From positions 1 through 42,024 of the forward strand of contig CADEGR010000026.1 in assembly GCA_902826935.1 (NCBI GenBank): 42,024 bases of DNA, in the 5' to 3' direction. Positions 1 through 7,969 of this stretch are shown one piece after another. The position numbers and the translations under genes were made by a program. The DNA is from an uncultured Alphaproteobacteria bacterium. Lineage in GTDB: Bacteria; Pseudomonadota; Alphaproteobacteria; Geminicoccales; Geminicoccaceae. The notes below the pieces were generated by a model that saw nothing but the letters and a program-made list of their open reading frames with translations, was not told the DNA's origin and did no database searches. Numbering within the stretch: the stretch's first letter is position 1; each line of letters starts with the position of its first letter.

Positions 1-1577
1 CGCTGATCTCGATCTTCGCCCGTCTCGGCGGCGGCATCTTCACCAAGGGTGCCGATGTCGGCGCCGATCTGGTCGGCAAGATCGAGGCCGGCATTCCCGA
101 GGATGACCCCCGCAACCCGGCCGTGATCGCCGACAATGTCGGTGACAATGTCGGCGACTGCGCCGGCATGGCGGCCGATCTGTTCGAGACCTATGTCGTG
201 ACCGTGGTCGCGACCATGCTGCTGGGCGCCATCTACTTCAACGTCGAGGTCCAGAGCACGTTGATGCTCTACCCGCTCCTGGTCGGCGGGATCTGCCTCC
301 TGGGCTCGGTCGCCGGCACCTATCTGGTCAAGCTCGGGCCCAAGAACGACATCATGGCGGCGCTCTACAAGGGCTTCCTTGGCGCCGCGACGATCTCGGC
401 GGTGGTGCTCCTGCCGGTCACGCTCCTGTTCCTCGGCAAGACCGTCTACACCGGCGGCGGCGCCACCTTCAGCGGCGGCCAGGTCTATGGCTGCACCCTG
501 GTCGGGCTCGCGGTCACCGGCCTGTTGATGTGGATCACCGACTACTACACCAACACCACCCATCGGCCGGTCAAGAAGATCGCCGAGGCCTCGACCACCG
601 GCCATGCCACCAACATCATCCAGGGCCTGGCGGTGTCGATGGAGGCGACCGCGCTGCCGGTGATCGTGATTTCCGGCGGCATCCTGGTCGCCTACCTGCT
701 GGCCGGCCTCTACGGCATCGCGGTGTCCGCCACCACCATGCTGGCGCTGACCGGCCTGGTGGTGTCGCTCGATGCCTACGGCCCGGTCACCGACAATGCC
801 GGCGGCATCGCCGAGATGAGCGACCTGCCGCCCGAGGTGCGCCGGACCACCGATGCCCTGGACGCGGTCGGCAACACCACCAAGGCGGTCACCAAGGGCT
901 ACGCGATCGGCTCCGCCGGCCTCGCCGCCCTGGTCCTGTTCGCGGCCTATACCGAGGACCTGAAGCACTATTTCCCGAACCTCAACATCTCCTTCACCCT
1001 GTCCGATCCGTACGTCCTGATCGGCCTGTTCATCGGCGGCATGCTGCCATACCTGTTCGCGTCGCTCGCGATGCAGGCGGTCGGGCGCTCGGCCGGCGCC
1101 ATCGTGCTCGAGGTCCGGCGCCAGTTCCGCGACATCAAAGGCATCATGGAAGGCACCGCCAAGCCCGACTACTCCAAGGCCGTCGACCTTCTGACCAAGG
1201 CGGCGATCAAGGAGATGATCCTGCCGTCCCTGCTGCCGGTGCTGGCGCCGATCGTGCTCTACATGGTGATCACCCTGATCGCCGGCCAGGCCCAGGCCTT
1301 CGCCTGCCTGGGTGCCATGCTGCTCGGCACGATCGTGACCGGCCTGTTCGTCGCGATCAGCATGACCTCGGGCGGCGGCGCCTGGGACAATGCCAAGAAG
1401 TACATCGAGGACGGCAACTACGACGGCAAGGGCTCGCCGGCGCACATGGCGGCCGTGACCGGCGACACGGTCGGCGATCCCTACAAGGATACCGCCGGCC
1501 CGGCGATCAACCCGATGATCAAGATCATCAACATCGTGGCGCTCCTGATCCTCGCAGCCCTCGGCCACGGCGGCTGA
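1..1577 (+). CDS. hppA: K+-independent H+-translocating membrane pyrophosphatase, 3' part
   Basis: This integral membrane pump couples pyrophosphate hydrolysis to proton export across the cytoplasmic membrane. The gene enters from the left edge: the reading frame is open from base 3, before the first ATG, and already encodes the GADLVGK substrate motif. The conserved [19 protein letters not shown] acidic block follows, as does the late Asp-rich [15 protein letters not shown] region near the C-terminus. About 525 residues of the usual 670-700 are present. The segment GNTTKA at 870-887 has Lys where K+-dependent enzymes have Ala, which marks the K+-independent subclass. Multiple hydrophobic helices are evident. 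The stop is at 1575-1577 and a strong hairpin follows. Family and subclass are secure; only the N-terminus is missing. Confidence 0.97.
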   Translation, partial: LISIFARLGGGIFTKGADVGADLVGKIEAGIPEDDPRNPAVIADNVGDNVGDCAGMAADLFETYVVTVVATMLLGAIYFNVEVQSTLMLYPLLVGGICLLGSVAGTYLVKLGPKNDIMAALYKGFLGAATISAVVLLPVTLLFLGKTVYTGGGATFSGGQVYGCTLVGLAVTGLLMWITDYYTNTTHRPVKKIAEASTTGHATNIIQGLAVSMEATALPVIVISGGILVAYLLAGLYGIAVSATTMLALTGLVVSLDAYGPVTDNAGGIAEMSDLPPEVRRTTDALDAVGNTTKAVTKGYAIGSAGLAALVLFAAYTEDLKHYFPNLNISFTLSDPYVLIGLFIGGMLPYLFASLAMQAVGRSAGAIVLEVRRQFRDIKGIMEGTAKPDYSKAVDLLTKAAIKEMILPSLLPVLAPIVLYMVITLIAGQAQAFACLGAMLLGTIVTGLFVAISMTSGGGAWDNAKKYIEDGNYDGKGSPAHMAAVTGDTVGDPYKDTAGPAINPMIKIINIVALLILAALGHGG

Positions 1578-1611
1578 GCGCAGCACCTGGCCAGGCGATC
1601 GGCCCATAAGG

Positions 1612-1643
1612 CAGCAGCCGCCGGAGCGCTCCGGCGGCTGCTG
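1612..1643. terminator. Bidirectional hairpin between hppA and bamE
   Basis: A perfect 16+16-base inverted repeat (CAGCAGCCGCCGGAGC and its complement, with no unpaired spacer) lies between the convergent 3' ends of hppA and bamE. A short T run (TCGTTT) follows on the plus strand. It probably ends transcription from hppA and, being symmetric, could also serve bamE from the other side, although no good U tract follows in that direction. Confidence 0.8.
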
Positions 1644-1697
1644 TCGTTTGCGATCAAGGGCGGTGCCGGGCGCGGGTCTGGACGCCCGGCGCCAGGC

Positions 1698-2216
1698 TCA
1701 GCGCGCGTCGGCGTCCTCGGCACCGCCGCCGCCGAAGCGGCCGATATTGCCGATGAACTGCTCGAACATCGACAGGTTGCCGCCGGCGGTCGGCGTGGTC
1801 CGGCCGACGGGCGTCACGGCCTTGGCATGATCCAGGCCATGCTGGTCGACCGATTTGACCCGGCCGTCATCGTCGAAGGTGATGGTGGTGACGTCCTGCG
1901 CCACGAGATCCTCCTGGTAGAAGGATAGGCGCTCGACCCGCTGGCTGACATAGTACCAGGCATGGTCGTCGAAGGTGGAGAACGAGGACGGCGAGCCGAG
2001 CAGGGCCTGGACCTGATCACGCGTGGTCTGGCCGACCTGGATCTGGCTGAGCGATGCCGGGTCGAGCTGATGACCATGGCTTGCCACGGTCGGTGCGCAA
2101 GCCGATATGTGCAGGGCCAGGCCGCCGATCAGGCACCAGGTGGTGAGCTTGATGCGGCCGGCCAGCCGGCCAGGCGCGGGAACTACGGGATGCATGCGGC
2201 CACTCCGACCTGTCAT
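1698..2216 (-). CDS. bamE: Outer membrane protein assembly factor BamE (SmpA/OmlA) lipoprotein
   Basis: This is a small lipoprotein subunit of the BAM complex that inserts beta-barrel proteins into the outer membrane. After a basic, hydrophobic signal segment there is a lipobox ending ISAC around residue 40. The BamE core follows: IQVGQTTRDQVQALLGSPS, then a DDHAWYYVSQR strand and a DDDGRVKSV strand. The protein has 172 residues from the first ATG. A second in-frame ATG at 2195 would give a more typical short leader, so the start is uncertain by seven codons. It is divergent from the bc1 chaperone gene with essentially no spacer, the usual alphaproteobacterial pairing. A Gly-rich tail follows the domain. 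Family assignment is firm. Confidence 0.9.
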   Translation of the reverse strand: MTGRSGRMHPVVPAPGRLAGRIKLTTWCLIGGLALHISACAPTVASHGHQLDPASLSQIQVGQTTRDQVQALLGSPSSFSTFDDHAWYYVSQRVERLSFYQEDLVAQDVTTITFDDDGRVKSVDQHGLDHAKAVTPVGRTTPTAGGNLSMFEQFIGNIGRFGGGGAEDADAR

Positions 2217-2236
2217 TGATGGGCAAGCATAGGGTC

Positions 2237-2875
2237 ATGACCCAGAATAATTACAGCCAATCGAGCACCCTAGCGATCGCCACCAGCCGGCCCTCCTTCT
2301 GGGCGCGGCTGCGCGGGCGGAACGTTGAGCAGGCGATGGCAGCAGCCGCTGCCGATCGCTTGTATCGCAGCCTGATGGGCCAGGCGAGATCGCCCGCGTT
2401 CTACCTCGAGCTTGGCGTGCCCGACACACCCGAGGGTCGCTTCGAGCTGCTCGCCCTGCACGTCGCCTTGACCGTCCGCCGCCTCGGCGAGCCGGGCCGG
2501 GCGACCGCCCAGGCGCTCTTCGATTTGATGTGCGCGGATCTCGATGTCAATCTGCGCGAGCTCGGGGTCGGCGATCTTTCGGTCGGCAAGGAGGTCAAGC
2601 GCCTGGCCCAGCAGTTCTTTGCCCGACTTGAGGCACTTGATCGCAGCCTGGGCGGTGAGGCGGCAGCGCTCGAGCCGATGCTGCTGCGCAATGTCTACAA
2701 CGGCGGCGCCGCGCCGAGCGCTGGTCAGGTGGCGGCGCTGGCCATCTATCTCGAGGCGGCCGCGCGCGATCTCGCCGGTCAGGACCAGGCAGTCCTGGGC
2801 GCCGGACAGATCGCTCTGGCCGGCTTGCAGTCCGGCCTGGCCGCCGCCGTCAGCCCGGCCCGATTGAGCGGATAA
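2237..2875 (+). CDS. Ubiquinol-cytochrome c chaperone (CBP3-like)
   Basis: The protein is of the Ubiq_cyt_C_chap family, related to mitochondrial CBP3 and thought to assist assembly of cytochrome bc1. Visible family hallmarks are an N-terminal FWARLRGR stretch, the central SPAFYLELGVPDTPEGRFE block, LALHVALTVRRL, and helices with LMCADLDVNLRELGVGDLSV. About 212 residues from ATG 2237. The same frame also offers TTG 2216 and ATG 2219, and no ribosome binding site clearly chooses among them. The gene overlaps the bamE control region and is followed by yceD on the same strand, the standard alphaproteobacterial order. Identification rests on motif recognition and synteny. Confidence 0.88.
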   Translation: MTQNNYSQSSTLAIATSRPSFWARLRGRNVEQAMAAAAADRLYRSLMGQARSPAFYLELGVPDTPEGRFELLALHVALTVRRLGEPGRATAQALFDLMCADLDVNLRELGVGDLSVGKEVKRLAQQFFARLEALDRSLGGEAAALEPMLLRNVYNGGAAPSAGQVAALAIYLEAAARDLAGQDQAVLGAGQIALAGLQSGLAAAVSPARLSG

Positions 2876-3031
2876 GCTCTGACGGCAAAAGGATTGACCG
2901 GTTTTCGCCATGAACCTAAGTTGCTGCGGCCTGCGACCCCGTTGCCGGCACGGAGCCACAGCGCCATGTGCAGGAGACAGGGCCTGCGGCCGAAGTGGGG
3001 CCGAGCCGCGGTCGCTCCTGGAGTTGTTCCC

Positions 3032-3598
3032 TTGAGCCGCAACAGCGAATTCAGCCGCGCCGTCGGGATCGAGCCATGGCCGGAGGCCGGCATTGCGGTC
3101 GAGCTGGCGGCGACGCCCGAGGAGTGCCAGGCTCTGGCCGAGCGCTTCAGCTTGGTGGGCCTGCGCGACCTGAAGGCGAGCGGGCGGTTGGAGCGGCCGG
3201 CTGGGGCGGGGGGCGAGCTGGTGCTGCGTTGTCATTTGACGGCCAGCCCGGTGCAGAGCTGCGTGGTCACGCTGGAGCCGGTGGCGACGCGCGTGGACGA
3301 GACGATCGAGCGGCGCTTCCGCCGGGTGTCGGCGGCCGAGCTGGCGGCGGAAGCCGCCGCGCTGGCCGAAGAGGTCGAGATGAGCGAGGTCGAGCCCTTG
3401 GTCGGCAGCCAGCTGGATCTCGGCGAGGTCGTGGCCGAGGAGTTCGGCCTGGCGCTCGATCCCTATCCGCGCGCGGCCGATGCCGAGGCGGCCCTGGCCG
3501 GCCAGCAGCTCGGGCCGACGGTGACGATCAACGCCGACGAGCGGGCAGAGAGCCCGTTTGCCGGCTTGGCCGAGTTGAAACCTAGAGCGCCTGGCTGA
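3032..3598 (+). CDS. yceD: YceD/DUF177 family protein (23S rRNA accumulation protein)
   Basis: DUF177/YceD proteins influence large-subunit rRNA accumulation and are nearly always encoded before rpmF, as here. The protein shows the family pattern [20 protein letters not shown] (conserved Cys pair), an acidic middle, and a C-terminal [12 protein letters not shown] segment. The frame is open from 2894, but I prefer the TTG at 3032, which has a GGAG about nine bases upstream and gives a normal 188-residue product. The upstream extension is basic, Cys-rich and unlike the family. The classical partner rpmF starts 31 bases downstream. Confidence 0.88.
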   Translation: MSRNSEFSRAVGIEPWPEAGIAVELAATPEECQALAERFSLVGLRDLKASGRLERPAGAGGELVLRCHLTASPVQSCVVTLEPVATRVDETIERRFRRVSAAELAAEAAALAEEVEMSEVEPLVGSQLDLGEVVAEEFGLALDPYPRAADAEAALAGQQLGPTVTINADERAESPFAGLAELKPRAPG

Positions 3599-3629
3599 CG
3601 CCGGGCGCATCCTATCGAGGACCATCGCG

Positions 3630-3827
3630 ATGGCCGTACCCAAAAGGAAGACCTCCAAGTCCCGGCGCAACATGCGGCGGGCGCACCACCGGTTGACGCC
3701 GATCAACCTGGCCGAGTGCTCGAACTGCGGCGAGCTGAAGCTGCCGCATCACATCTGCGGCGCCTGCGGCCACTACAATGGCCGCGAGGTGATCGCTCGA
3801 GCGCCGGCTGACGGAGCCGCAGCCTAG
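3630..3827 (+). CDS. rpmF: 50S ribosomal protein L32
   Basis: This is a small basic protein of the large ribosomal subunit. The 65-residue product begins [20 protein letters not shown], the canonical L32 N-terminus, and carries two CxxC pairs (CSNC and CGAC) forming the zinc ribbon. It sits between yceD and plsX in the conserved fatty-acid/ribosome operon and is probably co-transcribed with them; plsX begins 14 bases after its stop. The C-terminal tail (ADGAAA) is slightly longer than in many orthologues. Confidence 0.98.
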   Translation: MAVPKRKTSKSRRNMRRAHHRLTPINLAECSNCGELKLPHHICGACGHYNGREVIARAPADGAAA

Positions 3828-3841
3828 GCCGGACGCCGCCG

Positions 3842-4885
3842 GTGCCCTTGACCATCGCGATCGACGCCATGGGCGGCGATCATGCGCCCCAGGTGGTGAT
3901 TGCGGGCGCCGACATGGCGGGGCAGCGCCATCCGGATCTGAACTTCCTGCTATATGGCGATGAGGCGGCGCTGACGCCGCTGATGGCCGGCCGGCAGGCG
4001 CTGCAGCAGCGCGCCACGATCGAGCACACCGCCGATCTGGTGGCGCCCGATGCCAAGCCGTCCCACGTCCTGCGCCACGGCCGGCAATCGAGCATGGGTC
4101 TGGCGATCGAGGCGGTTAAGGACGGCCGCGCCAGCGCGGCCGTCTCAGCCGGCAATACCGGCGCCCTGATGGCGCTCGCCAAGTTCGTGCTGAAGACCTT
4201 GCCCGGCATCGAGCGGCCGGCGATCGCATCCTTGATGCCGACCCGGCGGCGCGAGACGGTGTTCCTCGATCTCGGCGCCAATGCCGAATGCGACGCTGCC
4301 AATCTGGTCCAGTTTGCGGTCATGGGTGAGGTTTTCGCCCGCGCCGTCCTCGGGATCGCCAAGCCGACCGTCGGTCTGCTCAATATCGGCACCGAGGATG
4401 TCAAAGGCCATGAGACCATCCGCCAGGCGGCCGCAGCGCTGCGCGCCAGCCATCTGCCGATCGAGTTTCGCGGCTTCGTCGAGGGCTCCGACCTCACCAG
4501 CGGCAAGGTCGACGTGGTCGTGACCGACGGCTTCACCGGCAATGTGGCGCTCAAGGTCGCCGAGGGCACGGTCGGGCTCTACACCCACCATCTGCGCGAG
4601 GCCTTCAAGAGCTCGTTCCTCAGCCAGCTCGGCGCCCTGCTCGCCAAGCCCGCCTTGAGCGCGCTCCGCCAGCGGCTCGATCCGCGTCGCTACAACGGCG
4701 CCATGTTCCTGGGCGTCAACGGCGTGGTCGTGAAGAGCCATGGCGGCACCGATGCCTTGGGCTTTGCCAATGCGATCGGGGTCGCGGTTGACCTGGCCCG
4801 GCAGGGCACCAACGAGCGCATCACGGCCGAGCTGCGCGAGCTCGAGACCAGCCAGCCGGCCGGCCCTCAGGTTCAGGCCTCTTAG
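3842..4885 (+). CDS. plsX: Phosphate acyltransferase PlsX
   Basis: PlsX converts acyl-ACP and phosphate to acyl-phosphate, the donor for PlsY in membrane phospholipid synthesis. The protein has 347 residues, the usual length, and opens IAIDAMGGDHAP, the family signature. Later come VSAGNTGALMA, DLGANAEC, LNIGTE, VVVTDGFTGNVALK and a C-terminal VVVKSHGGTDALGFANAI block. It starts at GTG 3842, chosen because it places the MGGD motif at the normal distance. fabH begins four bases after the stop, indicating one operon. Confidence 0.97.
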   Translation: MPLTIAIDAMGGDHAPQVVIAGADMAGQRHPDLNFLLYGDEAALTPLMAGRQALQQRATIEHTADLVAPDAKPSHVLRHGRQSSMGLAIEAVKDGRASAAVSAGNTGALMALAKFVLKTLPGIERPAIASLMPTRRRETVFLDLGANAECDAANLVQFAVMGEVFARAVLGIAKPTVGLLNIGTEDVKGHETIRQAAAALRASHLPIEFRGFVEGSDLTSGKVDVVVTDGFTGNVALKVAEGTVGLYTHHLREAFKSSFLSQLGALLAKPALSALRQRLDPRRYNGAMFLGVNGVVVKSHGGTDALGFANAIGVAVDLARQGTNERITAELRELETSQPAGPQVQAS

Positions 4886-4888
4886 CCC

Positions 4889-5860
4889 ATGCAGCGCAGC
4901 ACCATCATCGGCACCGGCGCCTATCTGCCGGCCCGGGTCGTCAGCAATGACGAGCTGACCAAGACGGTCGATACCAACGATGCCTGGATCGTCGAGCGCA
5001 CCGGCATCCGCCAGCGCTACATCGCGGCCGAGGGCGAGCTGACCTCCGATCTCGCGGTCGCGGCGGCGACTAAGGCGCTGGCAAAGGCCGGCCTGGCAGC
5101 CACGGAGCTCGATCTGATCGTGGTCGCGACGACCACGCCCGACCACACCTTTCCGGCCTGCGCCGCCGCGGTCCAGCGCAAGCTCGGCGCCCATGGCGCG
5201 GTCGCCTTCGACGTCCAGGCGGTCTGCAGCGGCTTCGTCTACGCGCTGGCGGTCGCCGACAACTTCGTCAAGGCCGGCCAGGCGCGCCACGTGCTGGTGA
5301 TCGGCGCCGAGACCTTCTCGCGCCTGCTCGACTGGTCGGACCGCTCGACCTGCGTGCTGTTCGGCGACGGTGCGGGCGCGGTCGTGCTGCGCGCCGAGGA
5401 GACCGCTGGCAGCTATGCCGATCGCGGCGTGCTGGCGACCCATCTGGCGACCGATGGCCGCTTCTACGACGATCTCTATGTCGATGGCGGGCCGTCCTCC
5501 ACCGGCACCTCCGGCCATGTCCGGATGAATGGCCGCGAGGTCTTTCGCTTCGCGGTCAATGCGCTGGCCGACGCGACCCTGAAGGTTCTGGACAAGGCCG
5601 GCCTGACGCCGTCGGACCTGGACTGGCTGGTGCCGCACCAAGCCAATCTGCGGATCCTGCAGGGGGTCGCCCGCAAGCTCGATCTGCCGCTCGAGCGGGT
5701 GCTGGTCACGGTCGATCGCCACGCCAACACCTCGGCCGCCTCGATTCCGCTGGCGCTCGCCGAGGCCGACGCGCAAGGTCGCCTCAAGCCCGGCCAGCTC
5801 CTGGTCGTCAACGCGATCGGCGGCGGCTTCAGCTGGGGCGCCGCCCTGCTGCGCTGGTAG
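4889..5860 (+). CDS. fabH: Beta-ketoacyl-ACP synthase III
   Basis: FabH starts type II fatty-acid synthesis by condensing acetyl-CoA with malonyl-ACP. The protein has 323 residues with the complete Cys-His-Asn triad: C113 in AVCSGF, H250 in PHQANLRI and N280 in HANTSA. Other hallmarks are the N-terminal GTGAYLPARVVSN and VERTGIRQR, and the C-terminal GGGFSWGAALLRW. Synteny with plsX is standard. ihfA follows after a 116-base gap that probably holds a separate promoter. Confidence 0.98.
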   Translation: MQRSTIIGTGAYLPARVVSNDELTKTVDTNDAWIVERTGIRQRYIAAEGELTSDLAVAAATKALAKAGLAATELDLIVVATTTPDHTFPACAAAVQRKLGAHGAVAFDVQAVCSGFVYALAVADNFVKAGQARHVLVIGAETFSRLLDWSDRSTCVLFGDGAGAVVLRAEETAGSYADRGVLATHLATDGRFYDDLYVDGGPSSTGTSGHVRMNGREVFRFAVNALADATLKVLDKAGLTPSDLDWLVPHQANLRILQGVARKLDLPLERVLVTVDRHANTSAASIPLALAEADAQGRLKPGQLLVVNAIGGGFSWGAALLRW

Positions 5861-5913
5861 CGCCGCGCCAAGGCGCCCTCGCCAGGGGCCACTTCCGCTA
5901 AACGCCTGATCTG

Positions 5914-5942
5914 TTGACGGAACCTCCTGTAACCTTTAGCTT
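5914..5942 (+). promoter_or_regulatory. ihfA: Candidate sigma-70 promoter for ihfA-merR
   Basis: In the 116-base gap between fabH and ihfA, TTGACG (5914-5919) is followed by exactly 17 bases and then TAGCTT (5937-5942). The -35 match is strong and the -10 match is weak. The position, about 35 bases before the ihfA ATG, is sensible. This is a pattern match only. Confidence 0.4.
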
Positions 5943-5976
5943 TTTCGGTTGGCGACCTCGTTGAGGGTGAGGATCG

Positions 5977-6297
5977 ATGAAGGGCAGGACCCTGACCAGA
6001 GCTGATCTGGCCGAGGCGGTCTACCAGGAGGTGGGTTTGTCGCGCAGCGAATCCGCCGAGCTGGTCGATTCGATCCTGCTGGAAATCGGCGAATCCCTGG
6101 TCGCCGAGGGGGTGGTCAAGATCTCGTCCTTTGGCACCTTCTCGGTCCGGCCCAAGGGTCAGCGGGTCGGCCGCAATCCGAAGACCGGCGAGGAAGTTCC
6201 GATCATGCCGCGCAAGGTCCTGGTGTTTCGGCCGTCGCAGGTCCTGAAGGATCGGATCAACGGCGAGACCTCCGGCGCGCCGGAGGAGGAGGATTGA
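5977..6297 (+). CDS. ihfA: Integration host factor subunit alpha
   Basis: This is the alpha subunit of the DNA-bending heterodimer that shapes promoters, replication origins and recombination sites. The 106-residue product shows the HU/IHF fold sequence: [21 protein letters not shown], then [26 protein letters not shown] with the DNA-intercalating arm, and [13 protein letters not shown]. The acidic tail (GAPEEED) is common in alphaproteobacterial IhfA. Its TGA overlaps the ATG of the following merR gene by one base, so the two are translationally coupled. Confidence 0.96.
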   Translation: MKGRTLTRADLAEAVYQEVGLSRSESAELVDSILLEIGESLVAEGVVKISSFGTFSVRPKGQRVGRNPKTGEEVPIMPRKVLVFRPSQVLKDRINGETSGAPEEED

Positions 6298-6791
6298 TGG
6301 ACACCCCAGTGTCGGGCCAAGCCACCAACGGGACCAGCTCCCGGGGCGGCGGGCGCCCGGCCAAATCGGCCGCGGCTTTTCGCACGATCAGCGAAGTGGC
6401 GGACGAGCTCGATGTCGCCCAGCATGTCCTGCGCTTCTGGGAGAGCAAGTTTCCTCAGGTGCGGCCCCTGAAGCGGGGCGGCGGGCGCCGCTACTACCGG
6501 CCCGAGGACGTCGACCTGCTGCGCCAGATCCGCAGCCTGCTCTACGACGAGGGCTACACCATCAAGGGCGCCCAGAAGCTTCTGAAGGCGCCGCGCCGCG
6601 GCCCGGCGGCCGAGCCGCCCGCGGCACGGGCTGCGGCCTCGGCCACCGAGGCGGTGGCCAAGCCGGTCGCGCGCGCCGTCGTCGCCCCCGCCGAGCGGCC
6701 GGTCCTGACCCCGGCGCTGCGCACCCAGCTGCGCCGCCTGCGCGACGAATTGGTGCTCCTGCGCAACAGCTTGGCCCGCGCGCTCGACTGA
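6297..6791 (+). CDS. MerR-family transcriptional regulator
   Basis: This is a MerR-type DNA-binding protein that in alphaproteobacteria almost always follows ihfA. The N-terminal 25 residues are low complexity. The winged helix-turn-helix (about residues 27-95) contains [33 protein letters not shown] and [15 protein letters not shown], then the [11 protein letters not shown] helix. The Ala/Pro-rich remainder ends in a short predicted coiled coil, [18 protein letters not shown]. There are no effector-binding cysteines, so it is not a metal-sensing MerR. The start is ATG 6297, overlapping the ihfA stop as TGATG. Its target is unknown. Confidence 0.9.
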   Translation: MDTPVSGQATNGTSSRGGGRPAKSAAAFRTISEVADELDVAQHVLRFWESKFPQVRPLKRGGGRRYYRPEDVDLLRQIRSLLYDEGYTIKGAQKLLKAPRRGPAAEPPAARAAASATEAVAKPVARAVVAPAERPVLTPALRTQLRRLRDELVLLRNSLARALD

Positions 6792-6866
6792 AGCCGTTGT
6801 TCTGCCGCGCCCAGCAGGCTATACCGTCCTTGACCCATCGCCAGCCGCATTTCTGCCCCCTTGTGT

Positions 6867-6943
6867 CGGAGCGTAGCGCAGCCTGGTAGCGCATCAGTCT
6901 GGGGGACTGGGGGTCGCAGGTTCGAATCCTGCCGCTCCGACCA
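6867..6943 (+). tRNA. tRNA-Pro (anticodon GGG)
   Basis: The 77 bases fold as a full cloverleaf. The acceptor stem CGGAGCG pairs with CGCUCCG, the D-arm GCGC/GCGC holds AGCCUGGUA, and the anticodon stem UCAGU/ACUGG surrounds loop CUGGGGG with anticodon GGG. The T-arm GCAGG/CCUGC carries UUCGAAU. The discriminator A and CCA are encoded. It is the last clearly conserved core feature before the methanol-dehydrogenase locus. Confidence 0.97.
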
Positions 6944-6967
6944 ACAAGCTCATTCGCTCAGAGGCGG

Positions 6968-7936
6968 CTACGGCGTGATCGCGATGCCCCATGGCAGCCG
7001 GCCGACCGGGACCGAGCGCTCGGCCTTGAGCGAGGCGACGTCGATCACGGTCATGTCATTGGTTTGGCCGTTGGCGACATAGAGCTTCGAGCCATCGGGG
7101 TGCATCTCGATATGCCAGGGGCGCTGGCCGACCAGGATGTAGTCGACCACCTCGAAGCTGGCGCTGTCGACCACCGCGACGTGGTTGGCGGGACCAAGCG
7201 CCACGAAGGCGAGCTTGCCGTCCTTGGAGAAGCGCAGGCCGACCGGCTGGATCAGCTCAGGCTTCACGTCCGGGATCGCGAAGCTGATTTTCTTGACCGG
7301 CTCGTAGGTTGCGGCATCGAGCACCGCCACCGTGCCGCCGATCTCGGAGGTGACCCAGACCCGGGCGCCGCCCGGCTCGAACTCGGCATGGCGCGGGCGG
7401 GTGTCGACCAGCACGTTGGCGACCAGCTCGAGCGTTCCGGCGTCGATGAAATGCGCCATGCTGGTGCTCTCGGAGGTCGCGACCACCAGCTTGCCGTCCG
7501 GGCTGACCGCCATGCCCTCGGGCTCAACGCCCACCACCACTTCCTTGATCACCTTGCCGGTGGCGCGCTCCATCACCGTCACCATGGCATCGTCCTCGTT
7601 GGCGATGTAGATGCGCTCGCCGGCCGGATCAAGATCGAGCAGCTCGGGATCGGGTCCGGAATCGAGCGTGCGCACGACCTCCAGCGTCTTCGGATCGATC
7701 ACGTCGAGCCGGTCCTCGTCGCCGGCGCAGACGAAGACTTCGGTCTTGTCCTCCGACGCGATGATGCCGCGCGGCCGCTCGCCGGTCTTGATGGTCTTCT
7801 TGACTTCGAGGGTCACCGAATCGATCACGGTGACCGTGTTGTCCCGCTCGTTCGAGACGAAGATCTGCTCGGCCTGGGCCGCCACGCCAAGCAGGCATAG
7901 GGCCGAGACCGAGCTCAAAAGACGAAGTGCCGCCAT
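6968..7936 (-). CDS. PQQ-catabolism-associated YVTN beta-propeller protein
   Basis: This is a secreted seven-bladed beta-propeller of the type recurrently found beside PQQ-dependent alcohol dehydrogenases (TIGR03866-like). A signal peptide (LLSSVSALCLLGVAAQA) precedes repeated blades with the pattern hhVSNExDNTVTVID, hhIANEDDAMVTVM and LYVANGQTNDMTVID. The length of 322 residues is normal for the family. It is the last gene of the minus-strand xox unit, 33 bases after the substrate-binding protein gene. No heme or catalytic motif is visible. Its exact role is unknown even in the family; a scaffold or sensor in the periplasm is plausible. Confidence 0.88.
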   Translation of the reverse strand: MAALRLLSSVSALCLLGVAAQAEQIFVSNERDNTVTVIDSVTLEVKKTIKTGERPRGIIASEDKTEVFVCAGDEDRLDVIDPKTLEVVRTLDSGPDPELLDLDPAGERIYIANEDDAMVTVMERATGKVIKEVVVGVEPEGMAVSPDGKLVVATSESTSMAHFIDAGTLELVANVLVDTRPRHAEFEPGGARVWVTSEIGGTVAVLDAATYEPVKKISFAIPDVKPELIQPVGLRFSKDGKLAFVALGPANHVAVVDSASFEVVDYILVGQRPWHIEMHPDGSKLYVANGQTNDMTVIDVASLKAERSVPVGRLPWGIAITP

Positions 7937-7969
7937 CGTGGTGCCTCTCCTGAGCGATGCTTGGTGATG

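Noticed and set aside
2894-3031. N-terminal extension of the YceD protein
   Set aside because: The segment is basic, Cys-rich and unlike the family; the TTG at 3032 with a ribosome site explains the gene better.
4145-5776. 543-codon antisense frame over plsX and fabH
   Set aside because: It spans two real genes and their junction; compositionally biased shadow.
6861-7082. Open frame beginning MCRSVAQPGSASVWG over the tRNA
   Set aside because: This is the familiar translation artefact of a tRNA gene; the tRNA itself accounts for the sequence.
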